64,000 nt of DNA from Mycobacterium paragordonae (lineage in GTDB: Bacteria; Actinomycetota; Actinomycetes; Mycobacteriales; Mycobacteriaceae): positions 4,774,001 through 4,838,000 of the forward strand of contig NZ_CP025546.1 of NCBI RefSeq assembly GCF_003614435.1. The letters run 5' to 3'. Of the stretch, positions 8,445-17,750 are shown piece by piece. A model generated the notes under the pieces. The model ran no database searches and was not told where the DNA came from. It saw nothing but the letters and a program-made list of their open reading frames with translations. Position numbers and translations under genes: made by a program. How positions within the stretch are numbered: the first letter of the stretch is position 1; every line of letters starts with the position of its first letter.

Positions 8445-9652
8445 CCGGCCCCAGAACGAGAGCCGTGGCCGCGATCGGCGCGGCGGCGCTGCTGCTTTCG
8501 GGGTGCGCTACCAACGGCCTTGCCAGCCTTCCCCTTCCGGCTCCCGGTCTGGGCTCGGGCGGGTACGAACTGACCGCCGTCTTCGCCAACGCGCTCAACC
8601 TGCCGATGAACGCCAAGGTGAAGCTTGCCGGTGCCGACGTCGGGCAGGTCGAGTCGATGGTGGCCCGTAACTACACCGCGGTGACCACGTTGCGCATCCG
8701 GGACGGCGTGCTGCTGCCGCGCGGCAGTACCGCCGAATTGCGCACCGCCACACCGCTGGGAGACGTGTTCGTGTCGGTGCGCCCGCCCGCCGACGCAGCG
8801 CCGGACACGCCGTTACTGAAGAATGGCGACACCATCGGGCTGGACTCGACAGCGGCGGCAGCAACCGTCGAATCGGTCCTGAGCTCGGCCGCGATCCTGG
8901 TGAACGGCGGCGCGGTGCGCAATTTCACCCACATCATCAACGGCTTCGGCAAGGCGACCGGCGACCAGGGCCACGCGTTCGGCGACCTGGTCCGCAAGTC
9001 CAACCAGCTGCTGGGCACCATGGACGCGCGGTCCGGACAGATCTCGGACGCGCTGAGCGAATTGTCCCGCCTGAGCCAGGAACTCGACGCCAAGAACCAG
9101 ACCCTCACCGATGTGATGGCGGCTGCCGACCCGGCGACCAGTGCCCTGGCCGCCAACACCACCGAGTTGTCGGACCTGGTGGTGCAGGTTGGCGACACCA
9201 GCAGGCTACTGTCCCGGTTCCCCTCCCTGGGCGGTGCCGACACCAGCGGACGCAGCGTGGTCCGGGACATGAACACCATCGCCGGAGCGGCGAACGACGT
9301 AGCGGTGAGCCCCGACACCAGCTGGCTGCCGCTGAACCGGATGATCCCGGCACTGGTCAAATCCACTGCCGGGAACGCGATTTCGGTGCACACGAGCGTC
9401 GAACAGCTGATCCTGGGATCGATCCCCGATATCGGCTTCCCCGGCGACCGGGGCCTGCACGGGCCCACCAGGTTCACCTGGAACGAGTTCATCGGTTCCC
9501 TGAAGTACACGCTGTGGCGGTTACAGGAACGTGTCGTGGGCCGCGGACCGAACTCGCCGCAGGTGCCGGTGCTGCCGGATCCGAACGTCCCGGGAGGCCT
9601 GGTTATTGCGCCCGGAGCGCCTGGCCTTCTGACGCCGGGGCCGCCGCCGTGA
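8441..9652 (+). CDS. mceE: Mce family lipoprotein E
   Basis: A 403-residue Mce protein that is also a lipoprotein. The N-terminal signal ends in the lipobox LLSG-Cys22, as in other MceE (Lpr) proteins. The MlaD domain follows (NALNLPMNAKVKLAGADVG and TATPLGDVFVSV), then a helical region and a proline-rich end. ATG overlaps the mceD stop (ATGA) and the 3' end overlaps mceF (GTGA). The lipid anchor probably places it at the outer leaflet of the plasma membrane within the Mce assembly. Confidence 0.93.
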   Translation: MTGPRTRAVAAIGAAALLLSGCATNGLASLPLPAPGLGSGGYELTAVFANALNLPMNAKVKLAGADVGQVESMVARNYTAVTTLRIRDGVLLPRGSTAELRTATPLGDVFVSVRPPADAAPDTPLLKNGDTIGLDSTAAAATVESVLSSAAILVNGGAVRNFTHIINGFGKATGDQGHAFGDLVRKSNQLLGTMDARSGQISDALSELSRLSQELDAKNQTLTDVMAAADPATSALAANTTELSDLVVQVGDTSRLLSRFPSLGGADTSGRSVVRDMNTIAGAANDVAVSPDTSWLPLNRMIPALVKSTAGNAISVHTSVEQLILGSIPDIGFPGDRGLHGPTRFTWNEFIGSLKYTLWRLQERVVGRGPNSPQVPVLPDPNVPGGLVIAPGAPGLLTPGPPP

Positions 9653-10899
9653 TCGACTCGCTGGCAAGCGCCATCGTCCGCGGCGTACGGGCCGCGCATC
9701 GCCGCCAGGTCTGGCTGTCGGTCGCCGGCCTGGTGCTCACCTTGGTCGTCGCCACCACCTACCTGCTGATCGGCGCACTGCGGGTGACACCGTTCGCCTC
9801 GACATACCGAGTCACCGTGCAATTGCCGGAATCCGGTGGCCTGCTTCCCAATCAAGACGTCGCGCTGCGCGGCGTCCGGATCGGCAGCGTCGACTCGCTG
9901 CAGATCACCGACCGGGGTGTGAACGCTATCGCGAGCATCACCACGCAGGTGCGGATTCCGGCCAGCGCCGCCGTGCACGTGTCGGCGCTGTCGCCGGCCG
10001 GTGAGCAGTACATCAACTTCGAAGCCGAGTCAGACGCCGGCCCCTACCTGCATGACGGCAGCGTCATCGGGCTCGACCGCACCAGCGTCCCGGTCAGCCT
10101 GGCGCAGCTGCTCGGCGACGCCGACGGGCTGCTGGCCCAGGTCGATCCTCACAAGCTCGAGCTGATCAAGAAGGAACTGAGCCTGAGCAAGGAGGGGCCG
10201 GGCAAGCTGGCCGCCATCGTCGACGGCGGCACCATGCTGCTGTCGACGCTGGATTCGGTGCTGCCCGAAACGACCAGCATCCTGCGGACCAGCCGGGTCG
10301 TGCTGACGCTGGCGGCCGACAAGAATGCAGGCCTGGCCGCCACCACGGTCGACCTGCAGCGCACCCTGGCCGGCGTCGCCAGAATGCAGGGCGGCTATCG
10401 CCGTCTGACCGAGCAGACCCCGCAGGCGCTCAGCGCGATCGACGGCCTGTTCGCCGACAACTCCGAGACCATGGTGGCACTGCTGGGCAGCCTGGCGACC
10501 GCCTCGCAGTTGCTGTACCTGCGGGTGCCGGCGCTCAACGCCTTGTTCCCCGACTACCGCGGCTCGGTGCTCGATGCGGTGGCCAGCTCCTTCCACGACC
10601 ACGGCGTGTGGGCGACGGCCGAGCTCTACCCCCGCTATGCGTGCGACTACGGCACGCCGTCGCATCCGCCGTCGGCCGCCGACTACTACGAGCCGTTCAT
10701 GTACACCTACTGCCGCGACGACGATCCGGGATTCGGGATCCGGGGCGCCAAGAACGCGCCGCGACCGGGCGGCGACGACACCGCGGGTCCACCGCCGGGG
10801 GCGGACCTGGGACGCAGAACCGATCCGACGCCGCGGGGCCGCTTCACGATTCCGACGCCCTACGGCGGTCCGCAGCTGCCGATCGAACCGCCACACTGA
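9649..10899 (+). CDS. mceF: Mce family protein F
   Basis: A 416-residue Mce protein, last of the A-F set. GTG at 9649 overlaps the mceE stop; an upstream in-frame extension is overlap only. It has a membrane segment at about 23-47, then an MlaD domain (SGGLLPNQDVALRGVRIGSV and SALSPAGEQYINFE). A long helix and a C-terminal domain with cysteines (YACDYGTPSHPP, YTYCRDDDPGFG) follow. The last 60 residues are Pro/Gly-rich. Confidence 0.92.
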   Translation: MIDSLASAIVRGVRAAHRRQVWLSVAGLVLTLVVATTYLLIGALRVTPFASTYRVTVQLPESGGLLPNQDVALRGVRIGSVDSLQITDRGVNAIASITTQVRIPASAAVHVSALSPAGEQYINFEAESDAGPYLHDGSVIGLDRTSVPVSLAQLLGDADGLLAQVDPHKLELIKKELSLSKEGPGKLAAIVDGGTMLLSTLDSVLPETTSILRTSRVVLTLAADKNAGLAATTVDLQRTLAGVARMQGGYRRLTEQTPQALSAIDGLFADNSETMVALLGSLATASQLLYLRVPALNALFPDYRGSVLDAVASSFHDHGVWATAELYPRYACDYGTPSHPPSAADYYEPFMYTYCRDDDPGFGIRGAKNAPRPGGDDTAGPPPGADLGRRTDPTPRGRFTIPTPYGGPQLPIEPPH

Positions 10900-10924
10900 G
10901 CCCATCCAGCACGAGGAGATGACA

Positions 10925-11617
10925 GTGACCGCTACGACTGAGAACGACGCCGAAGCTGAGGAATCCGAGCTTGCCGACGAAGTAGCCGAGGACGACACCG
11001 ACGCCGACGGCGAGACCAAGGACGATGCCGAAGCCGAGGAGAACACCGACGCGGAGGACAAGGCCGAAGCCGAGGCTGAGGAAGACGCGGACTCGCCGCT
11101 ACTGAGCCGCAAGAAGAAGCCCAAGCGGTTCAACCAGCCCTGGCGCCACTATCTGCGCCGTAGCGTTATGCCCGTCTTACTGGCCGCCTCCCTTGCCGTT
11201 TCGGGTTACCTCGGCTGGCTGCAATGGCAGGCACACCAGGTGAAAGTGGCCGGCCAGGAAGCGCAGCAGGCGGCAATCAGGTATGCCGGGGTGCTGACAA
11301 GCATCGACTCCAACAACGTGGACGAGAACTTCCGTCAGGTGCTCGACGGCGCCACCGGCGAGTTCAAGGACATGTACACCCAGTCGAGTGTGCAACTGCG
11401 GCAACTGTTGATCGACAACAAGGCCACCGCGCACGGCGTGGTGGTGGACTCGGCGATCGCCTCGGAATCCGCGAACAAGGTCGTGGTGCTGGTGTTCATC
11501 GACCAGACCGTCGCCAACGCGGCCGTCCCCGATCCGCGTATCGACCGCAGCAGGATCAAGATGACCATGGAGAAGGTCGACGGTCGCTGGCGGGCCAGCA
11601 AAGTCCAACTGCTGTAA
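10925..11617 (+). CDS. Mce-associated membrane protein (Mas type)
   Basis: About 230 residues. The first 60 are extraordinarily acidic (Glu/Asp/Ala runs) and are followed by a basic stretch (LLSRKKKPKRF). One transmembrane helix lies at about 80-100, and the external domain is of the Mce-associated type (AIRYAGVLTSIDSNNVDENF then TGEFKDMY). This architecture is known for Mas proteins such as OmamA/Rv0199 that stabilise Mce complexes. GTG at 10925 is preferred over ATG at 10919 because GAGGAG ends directly against that ATG but 6 bases before the GTG. It follows mceF by about 25 bases and is likely in the same transcript. Confidence 0.85.
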   Translation: MTATTENDAEAEESELADEVAEDDTDADGETKDDAEAEENTDAEDKAEAEAEEDADSPLLSRKKKPKRFNQPWRHYLRRSVMPVLLAASLAVSGYLGWLQWQAHQVKVAGQEAQQAAIRYAGVLTSIDSNNVDENFRQVLDGATGEFKDMYTQSSVQLRQLLIDNKATAHGVVVDSAIASESANKVVVLVFIDQTVANAAVPDPRIDRSRIKMTMEKVDGRWRASKVQLL

Positions 11618-11634
11618 GCGATTCGGAGTCAAAG

Positions 11635-12402
11635 GTGATCGCAAGAATCTTCGCGACGTCGCTACTGACCGCCGCGACAACCATTTTCGGCGCGGCGACC
11701 GCGCACGCGTCGGCCGAGTCCTTCTGCGGCGAACTCGGCGGCGGCTGGGACGGGCAGTACTGCCACGCGACGGTGACCTCCGAACGCAACGCCGTGCGTG
11801 ACATCAAGGTCGCCGTGCCCGTCGACCTGGTGGACAACCCCACGACCGGACCGGTGATCCGGGACTACCTGCGGACCCTGGTCGGCAACTGGCGAAATGC
11901 CAACGCGCACATGGTTGCCGACAGTTACGGCGAGGAGAACTACCAGGTCTTTCAGCACGGCAACCTGCTCAGCGCCGTCTTCCACGAGGACTATCACGCG
12001 GACGGTCCGCGGCCGAACAACGCCTACCGCACCTTCACCTTCGACATGGCGGGCGGCCGGCGGGTGCAACTGGCCGACCTGACCAACGGCAATTCGCTGA
12101 CCGCCATACCGCCGCCGGCGCAGCCGTACATCGAGACCGCCCTCAATCAGGCTGCGCCACCGCATGACCCGGGAACGTATCCGTTCCTGGCCGACCGCTG
12201 GACGCCGGACCGAGTGTATTCAGGGGCGTACCGGGCTTGGGCGCTAACACCGGACGAGCTGATCATCTACATGCCCGACTATCCGGTGGGGCACGACGAG
12301 CCGATCGACTTCAGCCCCGGCGCCCAGCAGTGGTACATGGACGGGGGCACTGTCGAGGCGCACATCCCGCTGTCAGCGCTGGGTTCGGTGCTGCGGGTCT
12401 AG
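11635..12402 (+). CDS. MPT64/RsiV-like secreted protein (DUF3298-type)
   Basis: A 255-residue exported protein. The Sec signal peptide (about 1-25) ends ATAHASA. The mature part resembles MPT64/Rv1980c, with a Cys pair near the N-terminus ([14 protein letters not shown]), a central [24 protein letters not shown] region and a C-terminal [13 protein letters not shown] with a final amphipathic LSALGSVL. The GTG start sits 17 bases after the preceding stop, with AAAG before it. As last gene of the mce unit it may be co-secreted or regulated with it. Biochemical function unknown. Its TAG stop shares a CTAG with the convergent ldtB stop. Confidence 0.75.
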   Translation: MIARIFATSLLTAATTIFGAATAHASAESFCGELGGGWDGQYCHATVTSERNAVRDIKVAVPVDLVDNPTTGPVIRDYLRTLVGNWRNANAHMVADSYGEENYQVFQHGNLLSAVFHEDYHADGPRPNNAYRTFTFDMAGGRRVQLADLTNGNSLTAIPPPAQPYIETALNQAAPPHDPGTYPFLADRWTPDRVYSGAYRAWALTPDELIIYMPDYPVGHDEPIDFSPGAQQWYMDGGTVEAHIPLSALGSVLRV

Positions 12403-13607
12403 CGATCGCCGGTATTCGCGTTGCCCGCGCGCCACACATCCCAGGGGATGTTCCAGTCGCCGAGGCCGTCAGTCCCGGGCAGGATGCTGCCCACTGTGTT
12501 GACGATCTCGACGACGTCCCCGCGTTTGCTGTGGTCGTAGAACCACACGGCGTTGCTGGGACTCACGTTCAGGCAGCCGTGGCTGGTGTTCGAGTGCCCC
12601 TGCGCGCCCACCGACCATGGCGCGGAGTGCACGAAAATGCCGCTGTAGGAAATCTGCGTGGCCCAGTCGACATCGGTGCGATAGCCGTTGGGCGAGTTGA
12701 CCGGAACACCGTAGGTCGACGAGTCCATGATGATGTGCTTGAACCGGGCGCCGACGATGTAGACCCCGTTGTTGGTCGGGGTGCTGTCCTTGCCCATCGA
12801 GGTCGGCATGGTCTTAACAACTTCGCCGTTGATCCGCACCGTGATGATCTTTGTGGAATCGTCGACGCTCGCGATCATCTCGTCACCGATGGTGAAGTGC
12901 ATCTTGACGTTGTCCTCGCCGAACATGCCTTCACCCAGGTCGACGCCGTAGGTGTTGACCGCCACATCGACGTTGGTGCCGGGCTTCCAGTAATGCTCTG
13001 GGCGCCAACGCACTTCACGCCGGTTCAGCCAATAGAACGCCCCCTCGACCGGAGGGTTCGTGGTGATCTTGATGGCCTTCTCGGCCGCGGAGCGGTCGGA
13101 GATGTTCTCGTCGAACCGGATCGCGACCGGTTGCCCGATACCCACCACCTCGCCGTCGCTGGGCACGACATACGGCATCGTCAAGTGCGCGGGCGAACTG
13201 GTCTGGAAACTCATCTGGCGAGTCACCGCACCACCCAGCCCCGTCGCCTTGGCGTTCAGGGTGTAGCGCCGGTTGTAGCCGAGTTGCTCGGTGGTCTGCC
13301 AGTGCAGCCCGTCCGGGCTGAGCTGTCCGGCGATCGCGCGGCCGTTGTCGTTGACCATGGCGACCGAGGCCAGCACACCGTCGGCCACGCTCACCGTCAC
13401 CGGCGCATCCACGGTGACCCCGACCGCGCCGTCGGTCACCGAGGAGGTGAGCTTGGGGACCAGCAGGTCGGCAAACGGTGTGCCCTTGTTTTCGATGACT
13501 TTGGCGGCGACGGGCGCACTGGGCCCACTGCTGCAGGCAACACCGAACACAGCAACCAAGACCATGGCGGCAGCCAGCCACGATCGACGTCTGCGCAAAG
13601 GCGCCAT
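12399..13607 (-). CDS. lppS: L,D-transpeptidase LdtB / LppS (LdtMt2 orthologue)
   Basis: A 402-residue lipoprotein that makes 3-3 cross-links in peptidoglycan. The signal peptide ends in a lipobox with Cys25 (FGVAC). Two Ig-like domains occupy about 50-245. The C-terminal YkuD catalytic domain has His327 (FVHSAPWS), His343 and nucleophile Cys345 ([10 protein letters not shown]), the canonical active site. Remembered M. tuberculosis Rv2518c matches almost residue for residue over the catalytic part. ATG at 13607 is chosen because GAAGGTCACTTG precedes it and it gives a clean lipoprotein signal; the open frame extends 42 codons further upstream. It targets the periplasm and is bound by carbapenems in orthologues. 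Confidence 0.96.
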   Translation of the reverse strand: MAPLRRRRSWLAAAMVLVAVFGVACSSGPSAPVAAKVIENKGTPFADLLVPKLTSSVTDGAVGVTVDAPVTVSVADGVLASVAMVNDNGRAIAGQLSPDGLHWQTTEQLGYNRRYTLNAKATGLGGAVTRQMSFQTSSPAHLTMPYVVPSDGEVVGIGQPVAIRFDENISDRSAAEKAIKITTNPPVEGAFYWLNRREVRWRPEHYWKPGTNVDVAVNTYGVDLGEGMFGEDNVKMHFTIGDEMIASVDDSTKIITVRINGEVVKTMPTSMGKDSTPTNNGVYIVGARFKHIIMDSSTYGVPVNSPNGYRTDVDWATQISYSGIFVHSAPWSVGAQGHSNTSHGCLNVSPSNAVWFYDHSKRGDVVEIVNTVGSILPGTDGLGDWNIPWDVWRAGNANTGDR

Positions 13608-13814
13608 CAAGTGACCTTCACATTCTGTTCGCAAATTACGGTCACCGCTGACCCTTAATTGTTTCCAGTATTGTAGTGCCTCACCACCACTCGGCGCGGA
13701 CATCGGACCGATTGGTGCTCTGAAGTTACGCATCCTTGCCCGGGGCCTGACCCGGGGATTTCACACTGCGACGCGATGCCTGTTATTGTCGAGAGCCGGT
13801 CTCAGGCCGAGCAC

Positions 13815-13890
<76 letters not shown>

Positions 13891-13891
13891 C

Positions 13892-15271
13892 ATGCCAACC
13901 TCTCCTTCCGAGAACGCACGACCGCAGGATGCGTCGGACCAGACCGACGATCTCGAGGCGGCGTTCCAGCGGGCACTCCACTCCGGCGACCTCGAGCAGG
14001 CGGCCCCGGCTGCGTTCGCCCTGGGCCGGCAGCGCGCCGCCGAGGCCGACCCCGAGGGTGCTCTCGCGGCCTACCAGTGGGCGATCGACTCCCAACACCC
14101 GCACTGGGCATCAGCGGCCGCATTCGCGCTCGGGTTCCTGCTGGCCGAACAGGGCGATGCGACGGGGGCCATGGCGGCCTACCAATTGGCAGCCGAGTCC
14201 GGTCATGCCGAGCACGCGCCGATGGCGGCACTGAATCTGGGGAATCTGCTGGCCGAACACGGTGACCCGGACGAAGCCGAAGCGGCTTACCGGTTGGCGA
14301 TCGAATCCGAGCATGAGCAGTCGATCCTGATCGCCCTGCTTCAACTGGGCGGACTGCGGGCCGGTCGCGGCAATGCCGCCGGGGCCGAGGTGGCCTACCG
14401 AATCGCCGTCGCGTCGGGAAACCCGGAGGTGATCCCGACGGCCGCGTTCAACCTGGCACTGACCAGAGAGGCATTGGGTGATGTCGAGGGCTCCGCGGAG
14501 GCCTACCAGATCGTCATCGCCACCGATCACCCGGAATTGGCTCCGATCGCGGTCTTCAACCTTGCCACCCTGCTGGAAAAGCAGGGCGATCTGGCCGGCG
14601 CAGTGACGGCGTCGCAGGCCGCCGTCGATTCCGGTCGCCCCGAACTGGTGCCCAAGGCCCTGGTCAATCTCGGGCAGCTACGGGAGAAATCCGGTGATCT
14701 CGACCGGGCCAGGGCGTCGTATCGCTTGGCGATGGACACCGGGGACGCCGAGGCGGCGCCGAAGGCGGCGATCAACATGGCGAAGCTGCACGAGAGGGCC
14801 GGCGACTTTGCCGACGCAACGGCGCTCTACCAGTTGGCCATCGATTCGAGGCATTCCGAGCACGCGCCGGAGGCCGCGAATTCTCTCGGGATGCTGCGAG
14901 CCGGATTAGGTGACGTCGAGGGGGCCACGGCCGCTTACCAGTTCGCGCTCGACTCGGGCCACTCCGACCATGCGCCCGCGGCCGCGCTGCGCTTCGGCAT
15001 CCTGTGGGCCGGGCAGGGCGAAGTCAAGCGTGCGGCGGCCGCGTTCCAAGAGGCCGTCGACTCCGGAAACACCGAGTCAGGGCCCGCCGCCGAATTCGGA
15101 CTCGGCACTCTGTGGGCCGAACACGGCGACATACCGGCCGCGCAGGCAGCCTTCCGGCGCGCCATCGAGTCCGGCCATCCGGTCTGGGCCCCGAAGGCAC
15201 TCGAGCGCTCGCAGAGCACCGCCCCGCCGTCACGCCGCAAAAAGATCTTCCGGTCACGCCGGGGACGTTGA
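13892..15271 (+). CDS. TPR/Sel1-like repeat protein with 36-residue units
   Basis: A 459-residue protein built almost entirely of about 11 tandem 36-residue helical repeats with consensus A-x-x-x-L-G-x-L-x-A-x-x-G-D-x-x-G-A-x-x-A-Y-x-x-A-x-x-S-G-H-x-E-x-x-P. The unit is longer than the classical 34-residue TPR and close to Sel1. There is no signal peptide or membrane segment. The C-terminus is short and basic (SRRKKIFRSRRGR). It is presumably a cytoplasmic protein-binding scaffold. ATG lies 1 base after the tRNA CCA, with no Shine-Dalgarno, and no better start is visible downstream. The gene converges on the DUF2236 gene with a 4-base gap. Confidence 0.85.
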   Translation: MPTSPSENARPQDASDQTDDLEAAFQRALHSGDLEQAAPAAFALGRQRAAEADPEGALAAYQWAIDSQHPHWASAAAFALGFLLAEQGDATGAMAAYQLAAESGHAEHAPMAALNLGNLLAEHGDPDEAEAAYRLAIESEHEQSILIALLQLGGLRAGRGNAAGAEVAYRIAVASGNPEVIPTAAFNLALTREALGDVEGSAEAYQIVIATDHPELAPIAVFNLATLLEKQGDLAGAVTASQAAVDSGRPELVPKALVNLGQLREKSGDLDRARASYRLAMDTGDAEAAPKAAINMAKLHERAGDFADATALYQLAIDSRHSEHAPEAANSLGMLRAGLGDVEGATAAYQFALDSGHSDHAPAAALRFGILWAGQGEVKRAAAAFQEAVDSGNTESGPAAEFGLGTLWAEHGDIPAAQAAFRRAIESGHPVWAPKALERSQSTAPPSRRKKIFRSRRGR

Positions 15272-15275
15272 CGTG

Positions 15276-16172
15276 CTAAGACACCGCCGCGTCAGCGTCC
15301 GGCGTCATGACCCAGCGAATACTCCCGACGAGCATGCGTCCGGCCATGCGGGTGACCGTCGCCTCCAGCAGCGGGATATACGGCAGCAGCAGGGGCAACC
15401 GCGCCCACGCGGGCAGCATCGCCACCGCGGTCGCGGCCAATATGCCGTAAGCGGGTCTGGCCGGTAGGGGCAACGGCGGCGTCAGCAACAGGAACCGGGC
15501 GGCTTCCCGGGCGGCCGGTGTTCCGCGCAGTTCGGGCCGGAATTCGTTGATCCGGTCGTGAAGTTCCTGCTCGGTGCGCGGCGGTTCCGGCACGCCGAGC
15601 GCCGACGCCACGGTGGCCATATCGGCGACGTAGCCGTCCCGGCCGGCCTGGTCGAGCGGAGCCGCGCCGTACATCTGATGGGCGAGCAGAAAACTGTCCA
15701 CCTCGGCGATGTGAACCCACTCCAGCAGATGCGGGTCGGTTGCGTCATACGGCCGCCCGTCCGGCGCGACGCCGTGCACGTAACGGTGGATGCGACGGAC
15801 ATGGTCGACGGCGCCCTGCGCGTCGGCGGCGCAACCGAAGGTGGTGGTGGCCAGGAACGTGCTGGTGCGCTGCAGCCGCCCCCAGGGATCGCCCCGGTAG
15901 TCCGAGTGTTCGGCGACACCGGCCATCGCCAACGGGTGCAAGGACTGCAACAACAGCGCCCGCAGTCCACCTACGAACATCGACGCATCCGCGTTCACCC
16001 GCCGGATGGGACGGTCCGGCGCGAACCAGCGGTCACCCGGCGTGCGGTGAATGCGCTCACGATTGGCCGGCCCGTCGGGCCCGGCCACCATCCCGAACAA
16101 CCGGCTGCCCAGGTCGCGCCGCACCGCGCTGACCGCGCTGACCGCGCTGAAACCAGGCACAGAGATGGTCAC
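15276..16172 (-). CDS. DUF2236 / MpaB-like oxygenase family protein
   Basis: A 298-residue protein of the DUF2236 family, related to MpaB and latex-clearing protein Lcp, which bind haem b. Seen: WFAPDRPIRRVNADASMFVG, LLQSLHPLAMAGVAEHSDY, HRYVHGVAPDGRPYDATDP and LLEWVHIAEVDSFLLAH, all with the conserved His/Arg of the family. GTG at 16172 overlaps the TetR stop (GTGA), giving a translationally coupled pair. Upstream in-frame sequence is overlap with TetR. Substrate unknown. The partner regulator suggests induction by a small hydrophobic molecule. Confidence 0.82.
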   Translation of the reverse strand: MTISVPGFSAVSAVSAVRRDLGSRLFGMVAGPDGPANRERIHRTPGDRWFAPDRPIRRVNADASMFVGGLRALLLQSLHPLAMAGVAEHSDYRGDPWGRLQRTSTFLATTTFGCAADAQGAVDHVRRIHRYVHGVAPDGRPYDATDPHLLEWVHIAEVDSFLLAHQMYGAAPLDQAGRDGYVADMATVASALGVPEPPRTEQELHDRINEFRPELRGTPAAREAARFLLLTPPLPLPARPAYGILAATAVAMLPAWARLPLLLPYIPLLEATVTRMAGRMLVGSIRWVMTPDADAAVS

Positions 16173-16774
16173 CTTTTCACCGTACGAGTCGGCACACGGG
16201 ACGAGTCGGCGCTTCGCAAGACCATGTCGACCGCGGCTTCGACGATGTCGTCGTCCGGCAGGGTGCCATACATCAGCGATGGGCACGCGACCACACCCGT
16301 CAGCATGGAGACGGCCGCGTCCAGCTCCGCGCCGGCGAAGACCTCGCCCAGCATCGCGAACATCTGGTGCTGACCGTCGCTGTTGACCTTGTCCCGGAGG
16401 GTTCTGACCTGTTCCTGGGACGCCCACTGCGCCATGCTGGCGAGCACGCGGTCCAGTCGCATTTCAATGATCCCGGAACGAAAGACCTTCAGCTCCTCGA
16501 CGAGGTCCGCGCGCAGATCGCCGGTGCGTTGGTGGTGCGGCATCTCACCGAGCGACTCGATCGCCAGGGCGATCAGGTCGACGCGCGCGGGCCAGTGCGT
16601 GTACACCGTGGTCTTGGAATACCCGGCCAAGTCAGCGACACGCGCATGCGTAATCGCTTCGGACCCTTCCTCATTGAGGATTCTGAGGGTGGCCCGGGCG
16701 ACATCCGCCCGTGTCCTTGCGACCCGCGCGTCCTCGCCCCCATCGGACGGCCGGCTAGCCGGTAACGGGGTCAT
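16169..16774 (-). CDS. TetR family regulator coupled to DUF2236 gene
   Basis: A 201-residue regulator with an N-terminal TetR domain at about 18-68 (RATLRILNEEGSEAITHARV then GYSKTTVYTHWPARVDL) and a C-terminal domain of TetR_C type. It is transcribed with the overlapping downstream DUF2236 gene and is divergent from the cyclitol cluster, about 260 bases away. It could control its own operon, the cluster, or both. No strong palindrome is obvious in the shared intergenic region. Confidence 0.85.
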   Translation of the reverse strand: MTPLPASRPSDGGEDARVARTRADVARATLRILNEEGSEAITHARVADLAGYSKTTVYTHWPARVDLIALAIESLGEMPHHQRTGDLRADLVEELKVFRSGIIEMRLDRVLASMAQWASQEQVRTLRDKVNSDGQHQMFAMLGEVFAGAELDAAVSMLTGVVACPSLMYGTLPDDDIVEAAVDMVLRSADSSRVPTRTVKR

Positions 16775-17033
16775 GTCTGCCGCGCCTGTGTTCTTGCACC
16801 GGTTCCTACGATGGCCCCTTCGTTACCTTCTCCGCCCGCTGGCTCGTTCGGCCAGAAGTTTACTGAACAACCGGCCGCGGATGCGTGATGCGAGAGCGAG
16901 TCCCCGCAAATCGCGAGGCGACCAGTGTTGGACTGTATATCCAGTATCCGTAAATCCAATCATTACTGTACGTTTAGATCAGTAGTGGACGGGGGAACCA
17001 ACGCAGCATTGCCCACTCGATCGAAGGAAACTC
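16775..17033. promoter_or_regulatory. Divergent promoter region upstream of the cyclitol cluster
   Basis: A 259-base gap between TetR and the HAD gene. It becomes AT-rich from about 16930. Three similar elements, GTATATCC, GTATCC and GTAAATCC, follow one another within 16936-16958, and a short ACTG-TATATC-CAGT repeat overlaps them. GAAGGAAACTC before 17034 is the ribosome binding site of the first gene. Promoter function is inferred. Confidence 0.4.
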
Positions 17034-17708
17034 ATGCCAGCTGTCCTTTTCGGATCCATCAGCACCCTGGCCGACACGTCGGAACTACAGCGTCAGGCCT
17101 TCAACGAAGCGTTCGCCGACTCCGGCCTCGATTGGGAGTGGTCGCGCGAGGACTACATCGCGATGTTGAGTTCCAGCGGCGGCGCTCAGCGGATCCAGGA
17201 GTACGCGCAATCGCGCGGGCAAGACGTCGACGCGGCAGCCGTACACACGCGCAAATCAGAGATCTTCCAGCGTCTGCTCGGCGACTCGACGGTGTCGCCA
17301 CGCGCAGGGGTCACCGCCACGATCGCCGAGGCGAAGAAGAACCACCACAAGGTCGGCTTCATCACCACCACCTCGCAGGCCAACATCGATGCGCTGCTGT
17401 CCGCGCTGACACCGGAGATCAGCGCCGAGACCTTCGACCTCATCGTCGACCACGACTCCGTATCGGCGGCGAAACCCGATGCGGCGGCCTATAAATTCGC
17501 CCTGGAACAACTGGGTGAGCGCGCTGACAGCGTTGTGGCGATCGAGGACAACGTGGGCGGTGTCGCGGCCGCGGTACAAGCGGGCATCCCGTGCATCGCG
17601 TTTCCCAATGAAAACACCGGCAGAGCGGGCCAGGCAGAGTTTACGGCCGCGATTCAGATCGTTGAATCACTGGACCCCGCAACGGTTCTCGGCCTTACCG
17701 CCTCCTGA
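17034..17708 (+). CDS. HAD-like protein lacking catalytic aspartates (cyclitol cluster)
   Basis: A 224-residue protein with the fold markers of HAD subfamily IA (beta-phosphoglucomutase/CbbY-like). It has an N-terminal sheet, a helical cap (about 15-85), motif II Thr/Ser (GFITTTSQANID), motif III Lys (SAAKPDAAAYKFAL) and motif IV (VVAIEDNVGG). Motif I, normally F-D-x-D-G-T-L, reads F-G-S-I-S-T-L, so the nucleophile Asp and the acid/base Asp are both replaced. Ordinary phosphatase activity is therefore unlikely. It may be a ligand-binding or structural pseudoenzyme. First of six co-directional genes; 42 bases separate it from the cyclase. Confidence 0.8.
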   Translation: MPAVLFGSISTLADTSELQRQAFNEAFADSGLDWEWSREDYIAMLSSSGGAQRIQEYAQSRGQDVDAAAVHTRKSEIFQRLLGDSTVSPRAGVTATIAEAKKNHHKVGFITTTSQANIDALLSALTPEISAETFDLIVDHDSVSAAKPDAAAYKFALEQLGERADSVVAIEDNVGGVAAAVQAGIPCIAFPNENTGRAGQAEFTAAIQIVESLDPATVLGLTAS

Positions 17709-17750
17709 ACCTCTCCCCCACCGAGCCACCCTGCCCCGAGGAGGAGCACC

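Noticed and set aside
12237..13658. 473-codon plus-strand ORF opposite ldtB
   Set aside because: Antisense shadow of a clearly recognised L,D-transpeptidase; Arg/His/Asp/Val-rich translation typical of reverse frames.
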